Source: an uncultured Collinsella sp. (GTDB taxonomy: Bacteria > Actinomycetota > Coriobacteriia > Coriobacteriales > Coriobacteriaceae). Taken from it: a stretch of 6,096 bases of DNA. Below are positions 1 through 5,920 of the stretch, piece after piece. Positions within the stretch are counted from its first letter, which is position 1. Every line of letters starts with the position of its first letter. Position numbers and translations under genes: made by a program. The notes under the pieces were generated by a model. That model was given only the letters and a program-made list of their open reading frames with translations. It did not search any database and was not told the DNA's origin. The stretch lies in the NCBI GenBank assembly GCA_937969105.1, contig CALBUZ010000049.1, positions 1-6,096 of the forward strand, in the 5' to 3' direction.

Positions 1-8
1 TCCCAGAT

Positions 9-50
9 AAAACCTGCCAAAATAAACCTGTCCCTTTTTGGTAGGTTTTT
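9..50. terminator. Terminator-like hairpin, possibly a REP-like element
   Basis: Positions 9-22 pair with 36-49 in a 14-bp stem with one G-T wobble (16/42) and a 13-nt loop. An A-rich stretch precedes it and a T-run ends at 50, so it could terminate transcription on either strand, probably for a gene left of the window. Read on the - strand, the loop contains GGGACAGG, which is also in the loop of the hairpin at 1067-1099. That suggests a dispersed repeat serving as a terminator. Confidence 0.6.
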
Positions 51-69
51 GCCTTGGGAGCGGTACCAT
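38..69 (+). promoter_or_regulatory. Candidate promoter of the ROK kinase
   Basis: A TACCAT -10-like hexamer lies at 64-69. The best -35-like match, TTGGTA at 38-43, is 20 bp upstream, longer than the ideal 17. The -35 box overlaps the right arm of the 9-50 hairpin. Predicted transcription start is near 76, leaving a short leader that holds the Shine-Dalgarno sequence AAAGGTGG at 90-97. The call rests on motif match only and is weak. Confidence 0.3.
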
Positions 70-103
70 ACAGGCAATGTTTAAACGAGAAAGGTGGGCT
101 CCC

Positions 104-1057
104 ATGGAACCTAAGCAGTACTACATCGGCATTGACGTTGGCGGCACTTCGGTTAAGGAGGGCCTGTTCGACGAAGACGGTAACCTGCTTGCCAAGGCCA
201 GCGTGCCTACGCCTCCCATCGTTGACGCTGCGGGCTTTGCCGCGGTGACCGAGGCTATCGACCGGGTGGTCGCCAAGGCACGGATTCCGCGTGCCTTTGT
301 GGCGGGCATTGGCCTGGCCGTTCCGTGCCCCATCCCGGCATCGGGCGATGCCAAGGTCAAGGCCAACATTGCCATTAACCTGCCCGAGCTGAGGATCGCC
401 ATTCAAAAGCACTGTCCCGACGCGGTCGTTAAGTACGAGAACGATGCCAACGCCGCTGCCATGGGCGAGGCCTGGCTCGGTTCTGCCAAGGGCGTGCAGA
501 ACGTGGTGATGGTCACCATCGGTACCGGCGTGGGCGGCGGCGTTATCGTTAACGGCGACGTGGTATCGGGCGTTGTGGGCGCCGGCGGCGAGATTGGTCA
601 CATGTGCCTGAACCCGGCCGAGGAGCGTACCTGCGGCTGCGGTGGCCATGGCCACCTGGAGCAGTATTCCAGCGCCACCGGCGTGGTGAGCAACTACCTT
701 GCTGAGTGCAAGAAGGCGGGCGTCGAGCCCATCGAGCTCACCGGCCCCTCAGATTCCAAGGACGTGTTCCAGGCCTGCCGCGAGGGCGACAAGCTCGCAC
801 TGGCAGCTGCCGATACCATGGCCGACTACCTCGGCCGCGCCCTGGCGCTTATTGCCAACGTGGTCGACCCCGAGATGTTCCTGATCGGCGGCGGTGCGTC
901 TGCCTCGGCCGATGTCTACCTCGACGCAGTTCGCGAGCACTTCCAGCGCTACGCGCTTTCCGCCTCGCGCGAGACGCCCATTAAGGTCGCTTCGCTCGGC
1001 AACGACGCCGGCATCATCGGTGCCGCCTACGTAGCCCTGCGCGCCGCCGGTAAATAA
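104..1057 (+). CDS. ROK-family sugar kinase, probable glucokinase
   Basis: Predicted cytoplasmic kinase that phosphorylates a hexose, most likely glucose to glucose 6-phosphate, feeding glycolysis. The product has 317 residues, the usual length for ROK glucokinases. The N-terminal DVGGTSVKEG (residues 11-20) is the ATP phosphate-binding loop. NDAN (113-116) carries the catalytic base D114. GTGVGGG begins at 140, and GEIGH (162-166) is the ROK sugar-binding motif. The zinc motif reads CGCGGHGHLE (177-186); the usual third cysteine is histidine 184. A C-terminal GGG (about 264-266) is typical of the ATP-binding fold. ATG 104 is chosen because AAAGGTGG at 90-97 sits just upstream and homologues begin close to the DVGGT motif. 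In-frame ATG 77 (326 residues) and TTG 38 are less likely. No DNA-binding N-terminus is present, so this is a kinase rather than a ROK repressor. Substrate is inferred from family; other hexoses remain possible. Confidence 0.9.
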   Translation: MEPKQYYIGIDVGGTSVKEGLFDEDGNLLAKASVPTPPIVDAAGFAAVTEAIDRVVAKARIPRAFVAGIGLAVPCPIPASGDAKVKANIAINLPELRIAIQKHCPDAVVKYENDANAAAMGEAWLGSAKGVQNVVMVTIGTGVGGGVIVNGDVVSGVVGAGGEIGHMCLNPAEERTCGCGGHGHLEQYSSATGVVSNYLAECKKAGVEPIELTGPSDSKDVFQACREGDKLALAAADTMADYLGRALALIANVVDPEMFLIGGGASASADVYLDAVREHFQRYALSASRETPIKVASLGNDAGIIGAAYVALRAAGK

Positions 1058-1066
1058 GTTCGCTCG

Positions 1067-1099
1067 TTGGCGCAAAGGGGACAGGATGCTTTGCGCCAA
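1067..1099. repeat. Perfect 11-bp inverted repeat with GGGACAGG loop (REP-like)
   Basis: TTGGCGCAAAG at 1067-1077 is the exact reverse complement of 1089-1099, with an 11-nt loop beginning GGGACAGG. It starts 10 bp after the ROK kinase stop codon. There is no T-run after it, so it is not a standard intrinsic terminator; a separate one follows at 1148. The loop motif is shared, on the other strand, with the hairpin at 9-50. It could be a REP-like repeat or an mRNA 3'-end stabiliser. Confidence 0.6.
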
Positions 1100-1147
1100 G
1101 GTTTAGCGCGGCAAACTGAATATGGCTCCTCGGCAGGAGTCACATGG

Positions 1148-1176
1148 AGCTCGGGCCGTTGTCGCCCGGGCTTTTT
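1148..1176 (+). terminator. Intrinsic terminator downstream of the ROK kinase
   Basis: AGCTCGGGC (1148-1156) pairs with GCCCGGGCT (1164-1172) as a 9-bp stem with one wobble and a 7-nt loop, followed by T's to 1176. It lies about 90 bp after the kinase stop. A smaller hairpin, CTCCT/AGGAG with a CGGC loop, precedes it at 1126-1139. The pair separates the kinase from the diguanylate cyclase. Confidence 0.8.
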
Positions 1177-1301
1177 GCAGACGCATGGATCGTTTGACGC
1201 CCTAATTTTTATGGAATCGCCCAGGCCTAATCAGTCGCCTGGTGCTAAATGAAAAAAGACGGTACTGGTAAAAACAGGCTATGAGCTGAGGAGGGCAGAC
1301 G
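1177..1301 (+). other. Leader region of the diguanylate cyclase gene
   Basis: This stretch should hold the promoter of the GGDEF gene, but no convincing -35/-10 pair is visible. TTGACG at 1194-1199 is a good -35, but the bases 16-18 bp downstream are GC-rich. A hairpin with CCAGGC (1221-1226) pairing GCCTGG (1237-1242) and a 10-nt loop lies in the middle. A strong Shine-Dalgarno, AGGAGGG at 1289-1295, sits 6 nt before ATG 1302. I found no match to the c-di-GMP riboswitch core that I can recall. Confidence 0.4.
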
Positions 1302-3161
1302 ATGAAAAGCAGGCGATTCGAGGTCCTTGCGACCACTGTCGCAGCCGTTCTTATTGCCGCTCTGGCATTCGCCTACCACGGTTTTATGGCTCAGAAAATC
1401 TATGATGAGAACACTGAGAATCTAATCTCGACCTATGAGCAGATGGACAAAACTTTTGAGCTGTTTGCGCAGCGCAACTGGAATGTTATGGCTGATTGGG
1501 ATGCACTACTGGCGGCGGCGACCGAAGACGGCCATATCGAGGACGTCTGGATCCGGGCACGGAGCCAGAAGGACTCCTGGGGGTATCGCGACGTCTATCT
1601 CTTCAACCAGAATGATGACTTTATCACCGACGGCGGACGCTCGGGCAAGGCCGGCAGCATCGATGGCGTATTTCAGAAGATGTACGAAAAGGGCACGCCT
1701 TGGATTTCGAGTTATATCGCCTCGGACGGGATGCGACGAATCGTCTTTGCTCTGCCGTTAAGTCAGCCCTTTACCTTTGGGGGTGTGACGTATACCGGTC
1801 TCGCCGTGAGTTATGACAACGATACGGTCATGGATATGGTCGCGGGCGATGTATACCGCGGCAAGAGCGATTGCTATGTGGTCCACCAATCGGGTGATGT
1901 GGTGTTTTCGCTGCAACCAAAAAGCGAGATCAAACCATTTGTCTCAAACATTATGGCCTATCTGGGCGAACATGCTTCTTTTTCGCGAGGGAGTTTCGAC
2001 GAAATCCAACGGCAGGTCGGCCACAGTAAGGGGGGTAGCGCCTTTTGCACACTTAACGGGCGCGGGTACTATCTGGTCTATCAGCCGGCGAGAATTGGCG
2101 ACTGGTCAATCGTCGGCCTGGTGCGTTCCGATGTCGTGGATTCGGGCATGAATGGGGTCCAGCTCATCAGCACAGTTGCCATTGGAGTGGCCGGCGTGAT
2201 TATCACGGCGCTGTTGGTAACGATAGCCGTCAAACGCGAGCGCGCAGATGCGAGGCTTAAAGATGAGGAACGGCAGGCGGTCGAGCGACAGCGGCGAGCT
2301 ATTAGCCGGCTGTTGGGCGGCATGGGGCGCATCGTCGATCGTTTTGTCGTGGTCGATCTTGTCGATGGTACTTACGAATACCGCGAGAATCAGAAACGAG
2401 AGCCGCAGTATGCCCTAAAGGGTGATTATGCAGACCTGCTGAAGGAGGTTTCTGCCCGCTACGTTGTCTTCTCCGAGACTGAGGATACCGAGCTCGCAAA
2501 TCTGCTTGCACCCGAGCGACTGCGCAAGATGGTGGGGACGAGCAATAACATTATCAATATTGAGTACTGTGCGCGAAGCGGAAACGCCTACAAGGATCTC
2601 AGCGTCGTTCCGATAGAATGGGGGCCCGACGGCATGGTCACGCGTCTTTTGGCCATATCTCAAGACATTGGCCAAAGGGTAGAGCTTGAGACCATGGCGA
2701 ACACTGACGGACTTACAGGCCTGTTCAATGAGCGGTACTTTAGCAGTGTTTTGCATGGGTACGAGATGCAGGCCAATCCATTCACTTTGTTCTATCTTGA
2801 CCTCGACCGCTTTAAGCCCGTCAACGATACGTATGGGCATGACATGGGCGATAAGCTGCTCAAGGCGGTGGCGGGTCGATTGCGCGACTGTATACGCCAA
2901 ACCGATTTTGCCTTTAGGATTGGCGGCGATGAGTTTGCACTGGTCATGAACGGCAGCATGGATGACGCCCTGTGTCACATGATGATTGACCGAATTGACC
3001 GGACAGTGCGGCTTCCTTTCGATATCGACGGCGTTACGATCGAGGTTGGCGCGAGCTGCGGTTGGGCGGTTTATCCGGACGATGGCGGCTCGGGAGAGGT
3101 GCGTATCCTCGCCGACCAGCGCATGTACGAGTGCAAGGAGCGCAACCACGCCGAGCGATAG
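1302..3161 (+). CDS. Membrane diguanylate cyclase with Cache-like sensor and GGDEF domain
   Basis: Predicted inner-membrane enzyme that makes cyclic di-GMP from two GTP. In order: a short positively charged N-terminus, a membrane segment (about 8-28), an extracytoplasmic region (about 30-285) resembling a dCache/PDC ligand sensor, a second membrane segment (about 286-310), a charged probable coiled coil (about 312-335), a PAS-like region (about 340-455), and a GGDEF domain (about 465-615). The catalytic domain has TDGLTGLFN (468-476), DLDRFKPVND (500-509) with the GHDMGD that follows, and a canonical GGDEF at 541-545. RQTD (532-535) is exactly five residues before it, matching the RxxD product-inhibition site, so an active, feedback-inhibited cyclase is expected. 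The usual NRR after LTGL reads NER. No EAL, HD-GYP or PilZ domain is present. The gene has A/T-ending and rarer codons (ATA, CGA, AGG) unlike the strongly biased ppaC next door. The sensed ligand is unknown. Confidence 0.92.
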   Translation: MKSRRFEVLATTVAAVLIAALAFAYHGFMAQKIYDENTENLISTYEQMDKTFELFAQRNWNVMADWDALLAAATEDGHIEDVWIRARSQKDSWGYRDVYLFNQNDDFITDGGRSGKAGSIDGVFQKMYEKGTPWISSYIASDGMRRIVFALPLSQPFTFGGVTYTGLAVSYDNDTVMDMVAGDVYRGKSDCYVVHQSGDVVFSLQPKSEIKPFVSNIMAYLGEHASFSRGSFDEIQRQVGHSKGGSAFCTLNGRGYYLVYQPARIGDWSIVGLVRSDVVDSGMNGVQLISTVAIGVAGVIITALLVTIAVKRERADARLKDEERQAVERQRRAISRLLGGMGRIVDRFVVVDLVDGTYEYRENQKREPQYALKGDYADLLKEVSARYVVFSETEDTELANLLAPERLRKMVGTSNNIINIEYCARSGNAYKDLSVVPIEWGPDGMVTRLLAISQDIGQRVELETMANTDGLTGLFNERYFSSVLHGYEMQANPFTLFYLDLDRFKPVNDTYGHDMGDKLLKAVAGRLRDCIRQTDFAFRIGGDEFALVMNGSMDDALCHMMIDRIDRTVRLPFDIDGVTIEVGASCGWAVYPDDGGSGEVRILADQRMYECKERNHAER

Positions 3162-3164
3162 ACG

Positions 3165-3196
3165 TTGGCGGACGCGGCCGCGCCGCGTGCTACCAT
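3165..3196 (+). promoter_or_regulatory. Candidate extended -10 promoter of ppaC
   Basis: TGCTACCAT at 3188-3196 is an extended -10 (TGnTAnnnT). TTGGCG at 3165-3170 could serve as a -35 with a long 20-bp spacer. Predicted start is near 3203-3205, which leaves a leader of about 31 nt before the ppaC ATG. The site lies just after the diguanylate cyclase stop codon, so ppaC need not depend on readthrough from that gene. Confidence 0.45.
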
Positions 3197-3235
3197 AGAG
3201 ACGTATGAGTACACACACGCATATGGAGGAAACCC

Positions 3236-4159
3236 ATGGCAAACGTTCTTGTCTTTGGTCACCAGAACCCCGATAACGACGCCATCATGAGCGCCGTCGT
3301 CCTGTCCCAGCTGCTCAACCAGGTTGAGTATGCCGGCAACACCTACGAGGCCTGCGCCCTTGGTCAGCTTCCGGCCGAGTCCGCCAAGCTGCTCGCCGAC
3401 GCCGGCATCGCCGAGCCCCGCGTGATCGAGTCCGTCGAGGCTGGTCAGCTCGTCGTCCTCACCGACCACAACGAGTCTGCCCAGTCCGTCGCCGGCCTTA
3501 AGGACGCCACGGTCTTTGGCGTTGTCGATCATCACCGCATCGGCGACTTCGAGACCGCCGGCCCGCTGCACTACATCTGCCTGCCCTGGGGCTCCAGCTG
3601 CACCATCGTCACCAAGCTCGCCGGCGTGCTCGGCGTTGAGCTTTCCGACGTCCAGGCCAAGCTGCTGCTCTCGGCCATGATGACCGACACGCTCATGCTC
3701 AAGAGCCCCACCACCACCGATGTCGACCGCGCCGTCGCCGCCAAGCTCGGCGAGCAGGTGGGCGTCGACCCGGTCAAGTTTGGCATGGAGGTCTTCCTCA
3801 CCCGTCCGTCCGGCTCCTTCACCGCAGCTGAGATGGTCGGCAACGACATCAAGATGTTCGAGCCCGCCGGCAAGAAGCTGCTCATCGGCCAGTACGAGAC
3901 CGTCGACAAGAGCCGCGCGCTCGGCATGATCGACGAGATTCGCGAGGCCATGCGCGCCTACGCCGCCGAGAAGGGTGCCGACGGCATCGTCCTGTGCATC
4001 ACCGACATCATGGAGGAGGGCTCGCAGGTCCTGCTCGAGGGCGAGACCGAGGCCGCTCAGAAGGGCCTGGGCATTGCCGACGAGCACGACGGCGTCTGGA
4101 TGCCGGGCGTCCTCTCCCGTAAGAAGCAGGTCGCTGCCCCCATCATGGCCGCCTGCTAG
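3236..4159 (+). CDS. ppaC: Manganese-dependent inorganic pyrophosphatase (family II, DHH)
   Basis: Cytoplasmic enzyme that hydrolyses pyrophosphate to two phosphates, pulling nucleic-acid, protein and other biosynthetic reactions forward. The product has 307 residues, close to the roughly 309 of Bacillus PpaC. The N-terminal DHH domain shows GHQNPDND with metal ligands H9, D13 and D15, then D77 in TDHNE, DHH at 98-100, and D151 in MMTDTLMLKSP. The C-terminal DHHA2 domain ends with SRKKQ at 294-298, the conserved substrate-binding Arg-Lys motif. No CBS or DRTGG regulatory insert is present, so this is the simple, unregulated type. TGGAGGA at 3224-3230 sits 5 nt before ATG 3236 and settles the start. 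Codon use is extremely biased to C/G endings, as expected of a highly expressed housekeeping gene. It has its own candidate promoter and a strong terminator, so it is probably monocistronic. Confidence 0.96.
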   Translation: MANVLVFGHQNPDNDAIMSAVVLSQLLNQVEYAGNTYEACALGQLPAESAKLLADAGIAEPRVIESVEAGQLVVLTDHNESAQSVAGLKDATVFGVVDHHRIGDFETAGPLHYICLPWGSSCTIVTKLAGVLGVELSDVQAKLLLSAMMTDTLMLKSPTTTDVDRAVAAKLGEQVGVDPVKFGMEVFLTRPSGSFTAAEMVGNDIKMFEPAGKKLLIGQYETVDKSRALGMIDEIREAMRAYAAEKGADGIVLCITDIMEEGSQVLLEGETEAAQKGLGIADEHDGVWMPGVLSRKKQVAAPIMAAC

Positions 4160-4178
4160 GTTTAGTTGACCAAACGCC

Positions 4179-4218
4179 ACGACCGGATCGCGGACGCCCC
4201 GCGCTCCGGTCGTTTTTT
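4179..4218 (+). terminator. Intrinsic terminator of ppaC
   Basis: ACGACCGGA (4179-4187) pairs perfectly with TCCGGTCGT (4205-4213). After a 1x1 mismatch an inner CGCGG/CCGCG helix (4189-4193 with 4199-4203) extends it, giving 14 bp in all with a 5-nt loop. Six T's run from 4213 to 4218. It begins 19 bp after the ppaC stop codon. Confidence 0.92.
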
Positions 4219-4262
4219 GTGCACGTCGCCGCGTCGTCTCTTGGACAGGCGTGCCCGTGCCG

Positions 4263-4281
4263 TTGAGCAAATAATGTTCAA
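4263..4281. promoter_or_regulatory. Near-perfect palindrome, possible operator or RNA hairpin
   Basis: TTGAGCA and TGTTCAA flank a 5-bp AATAA centre; the arms match except for one position that would be a G-U wobble in RNA. It is the most AT-rich patch of the nhaA leader. At the DNA level it looks like a site for a dimeric regulator; at the RNA level it would be the first hairpin inside the candidate leader fold. Confidence 0.35.
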
Positions 4282-4356
4282 CCTGTGGTTCCGCTTTTCG
4301 GCCACGCCTGCGTGCTTGTCGTGCAGGGTAGGCTAGATGCAAGCGTAATACGTTAG

Positions 4357-4393
4357 AGCGCGGCGCCGCCACTTGGGCGGGCCGTGCTTTTTT
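4357..4393 (+). terminator. Intrinsic terminator in the nhaA leader (attenuator candidate)
   Basis: The outer helix is AGCGCGGC (4357-4364) with GCCGTGCT (4381-4388), one G-T wobble. The inner helix is CCGCC (4366-4370) with GGCGG (4376-4380), with one bulged G and a 5-nt ACTTG loop. Six T's run from 4388 to 4393. It ends 33 nt before the nhaA ATG, with no room for a promoter after it and a different terminator already closing ppaC. It therefore probably controls nhaA by conditional termination. Confidence 0.75.
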
Positions 4394-4396
4394 AAG

Positions 4397-4420
4397 ACGG
4401 GAGCCATCCCGTGAAAGGAG
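4397..4420 (+). promoter_or_regulatory. Hairpin abutting the nhaA ribosome binding site
   Basis: ACGGGA (4397-4402) pairs with TCCCGT (4407-4412) around a GCCA loop. AAGGAG (4415-4420), a strong Shine-Dalgarno 6 nt before ATG 4427, follows after 2 nt. The hairpin may keep the ribosome site unpaired by blocking other folds: CCGCCC at 4421-4426 could otherwise pair with GGGCGG at 4375-4380 of the terminator. Confidence 0.5.
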
Positions 4421-4426
4421 CCGCCC

Positions 4427-5785
4427 ATGGCAGCAACTGAGCAGCTGTTCAACGTTCGCGAGCGCAAGCGCTTTGAACGCCACGACATCTGGGAGCGCAT
4501 CACCGAGAACGGCACGATTTCTGCCGCCGTCATGGTCTTCGCCGCTATCGCCGCCGTCATTTGCGCCAATACCGATGCCTACGAGGCCATCCATCACTTT
4601 TTGGAGACCCCGCTGTATGTGGGTCTGGGCAACCTTACGGCCGGTCTCACCGTTGAGCTATTCGTCAACGACTTCCTCATGGCGATTTTCTTTTTGCTGG
4701 TGGGCATTGAGCTCAAGTATGAGATGACGGTCGGCGAGCTCAAAAACCCGCGCCAGGCTATGCTTCCCATGCTGGCGGCCGTGGGCGGCGTCGTCGTTCC
4801 CGCCTGCATCTATCTGATCTTTAACCATGCCGGCGCGCACAACGGCTGGGCCATTCCCATGGCAACCGATATTGCCTTTGCGCTGGGCGTGCTGTCGCTT
4901 TTGGGCAATCGCGTGCCCAACGGCGTGCGCGTGTTCTTCTCGACGCTCGCCATCGCCGACGACCTCATTTCCATCGCCGCCATCGCCATCTTCTACGGTC
5001 AGAGCCCCAATCCGTTTTGGTTGGGCGCCGCCGCGCTTGTGACCTGCGCGCTCGTGTGGCTCAACAAGACGCAGCACTACCGTCTCGCCCCGTATTCGGT
5101 GCTGGGCCTGCTGCTGTGGTTCTGCATGTTCAAGAGCGGCGTACATGCCACGCTTGCTGGCGTCATCTTGGCCTTTACCATCCCGGCCAAGTGCGGCGTC
5201 AAGCTCGATAGCCTCACCGATTGGTTGGGCGAGTGCCTGCCGCTGCTCGACGACCGCTACGACGACGAGGCGCACATCTTGGGCCAGCATGACTTTACCG
5301 TCTCGACCACCAAGGTCGAGCGCGTCATGCACCGCGTGACCCCGCCGCTCATCCGCATGGAGCGTCTGATCTCCACGCCGGTTAACTTTGTGATCCTGCC
5401 GATCTTTGCGTTTGTCAACGCGCAGGTTCGCCTGGTGGGCGTGGACATGAGCACGCTGCTCACCGACCCGGTGACGCTCGGCGTGTACTTTGGCATGCTG
5501 CTGGGTAAGCCGATCGGTATCTTTGGCATGACGTTTGCCCTGGTTAAGCTTAGGGCCTGCGAGCTGCCGCGCAATGTCAACTGGCACATGATTGCCGGTG
5601 TGGGCATTCTGGGCGGCATCGGCTTTACCATGTCGATTCTCATCAGCGGCCTTGCCTTCCCGACGGCCCAGTTTGAGGTTCTGGCTGCCAAGGCCGCCAT
5701 CCTTGCCGGTTCGGTCACCGCAGCCGTGCTCGGCATGATCTACATGAGCGTGGTCTGCAAACACCCCGCGCCCAAGAACGAGTAA
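4427..5785 (+). CDS. nhaA: Na+/H+ antiporter NhaA
   Basis: Integral membrane antiporter that exports Na+ (or Li+) in exchange for H+, serving sodium and pH homeostasis. The 452-residue product has about 12 hydrophobic segments after a charged cytoplasmic N-terminus of about 30 residues. Family landmarks: FLLVGIELKYE, ATDIAFALG with D148 (equivalent to E. coli D133), IADDL with D178-D179 (the D163/D164 ion-binding pair), ILPIFAFVNA, GKPIG with K361 (equivalent to K300), and GILGGIGFTMSI. The catalytic residues are all intact. It is about 60 residues longer than the E. coli protein (388); much of this is an acidic, charged insertion in the hydrophilic loop at about 250-312 (including LLDDRYDDEAH). 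AAGGAG at 4415-4420 fixes the start. It is preceded by a leader with a terminator and followed by its own terminator, so it is probably monocistronic and regulated at the leader. Confidence 0.96.
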   Translation: MAATEQLFNVRERKRFERHDIWERITENGTISAAVMVFAAIAAVICANTDAYEAIHHFLETPLYVGLGNLTAGLTVELFVNDFLMAIFFLLVGIELKYEMTVGELKNPRQAMLPMLAAVGGVVVPACIYLIFNHAGAHNGWAIPMATDIAFALGVLSLLGNRVPNGVRVFFSTLAIADDLISIAAIAIFYGQSPNPFWLGAAALVTCALVWLNKTQHYRLAPYSVLGLLLWFCMFKSGVHATLAGVILAFTIPAKCGVKLDSLTDWLGECLPLLDDRYDDEAHILGQHDFTVSTTKVERVMHRVTPPLIRMERLISTPVNFVILPIFAFVNAQVRLVGVDMSTLLTDPVTLGVYFGMLLGKPIGIFGMTFALVKLRACELPRNVNWHMIAGVGILGGIGFTMSILISGLAFPTAQFEVLAAKAAILAGSVTAAVLGMIYMSVVCKHPAPKNE

Positions 5786-5875
5786 AAGCTCGAAAACAGA
5801 CACCAGAACCGGTTTGGATGCGTTCGAAACTCGGATCAGGGTGCTACTGGCCCCCTGCCAGATACCCCCGTGGTC

Positions 5876-5920
5876 AAAAAACGCCGTTTGTGAGTACTGT
5901 CACAAACGGCGTTTCATTTT
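5876..5920. terminator. Strong terminator after nhaA, likely bidirectional
   Basis: Positions 5879-5893 pair perfectly with 5900-5914, a 15-bp stem with a 6-nt loop. A-run 5876-5881 precedes it and a T-rich TTTCATTTT follows, so it can act on both strands. It lies about 90 bp after the nhaA stop. A weaker hairpin, CTGG/CCAG at 5847-5861, lies between. Confidence 0.85.

Larger units (their letters stand above)
4246..4426 (+). ncRNA. Candidate structured leader RNA (riboswitch-like) of nhaA
   Basis: CAGGCGTG at 4246-4253 pairs perfectly with CACGCCTG at 4303-4310, enclosing two small hairpins: TTGAGCA/TGTTCAA (4263-4269 with 4275-4281) and CCG/CGG (4291-4293 with 4299-4301). This gives a three-way-junction shape. 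About 45 nt later comes an intrinsic terminator (4357-4393), then a small hairpin next to the nhaA Shine-Dalgarno. A folded domain plus terminator ahead of an ion transporter is the layout of a transcription-attenuating riboswitch. Known nhaA leaders include lithium/sodium-related riboswitch classes, but I cannot match this one to a consensus from memory. The weak point is that no clear promoter is visible upstream of 4246. Confidence 0.4.

Noticed and set aside
38..103. Upstream TTG start for the ROK kinase (339-residue form)
   Set aside because: It begins inside the hairpin arm and lacks a Shine-Dalgarno. ATG 104 has a good one and fits the family N-terminus.
1100..1301. c-di-GMP riboswitch upstream of the GGDEF gene
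   Set aside because: GGCAAACTG at 1110-1118 recalls part of the class I motif, but the rest of the core and its helices are missing, and a terminator at 1148-1176 interrupts.
2415..3242. 275-codon open frame on the - strand opposite the GGDEF domain
   Set aside because: The opposing + strand frame carries an unmistakable GGDEF domain; the antisense frame has no recognisable motif.
3071..4597. 508-codon open frame on the - strand
   Set aside because: It is antisense to ppaC, which has all family catalytic motifs, and runs into the flanking genes. Long antisense frames are expected from C/G-ending codon bias, and its protein is a low-complexity mix of G, D, L, V and A.
4658..5803. 381-codon open frame on the - strand opposite nhaA
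   Set aside because: Shadow of nhaA; the composition (rich in H, Q, R, G, D) matches no family I know, and the + strand gene is certain.
5800..5842. tRNA-like GTTCGAAAC string near 5822-5830
   Set aside because: The flanking bases cannot form a T stem, and no other tRNA arms are present.
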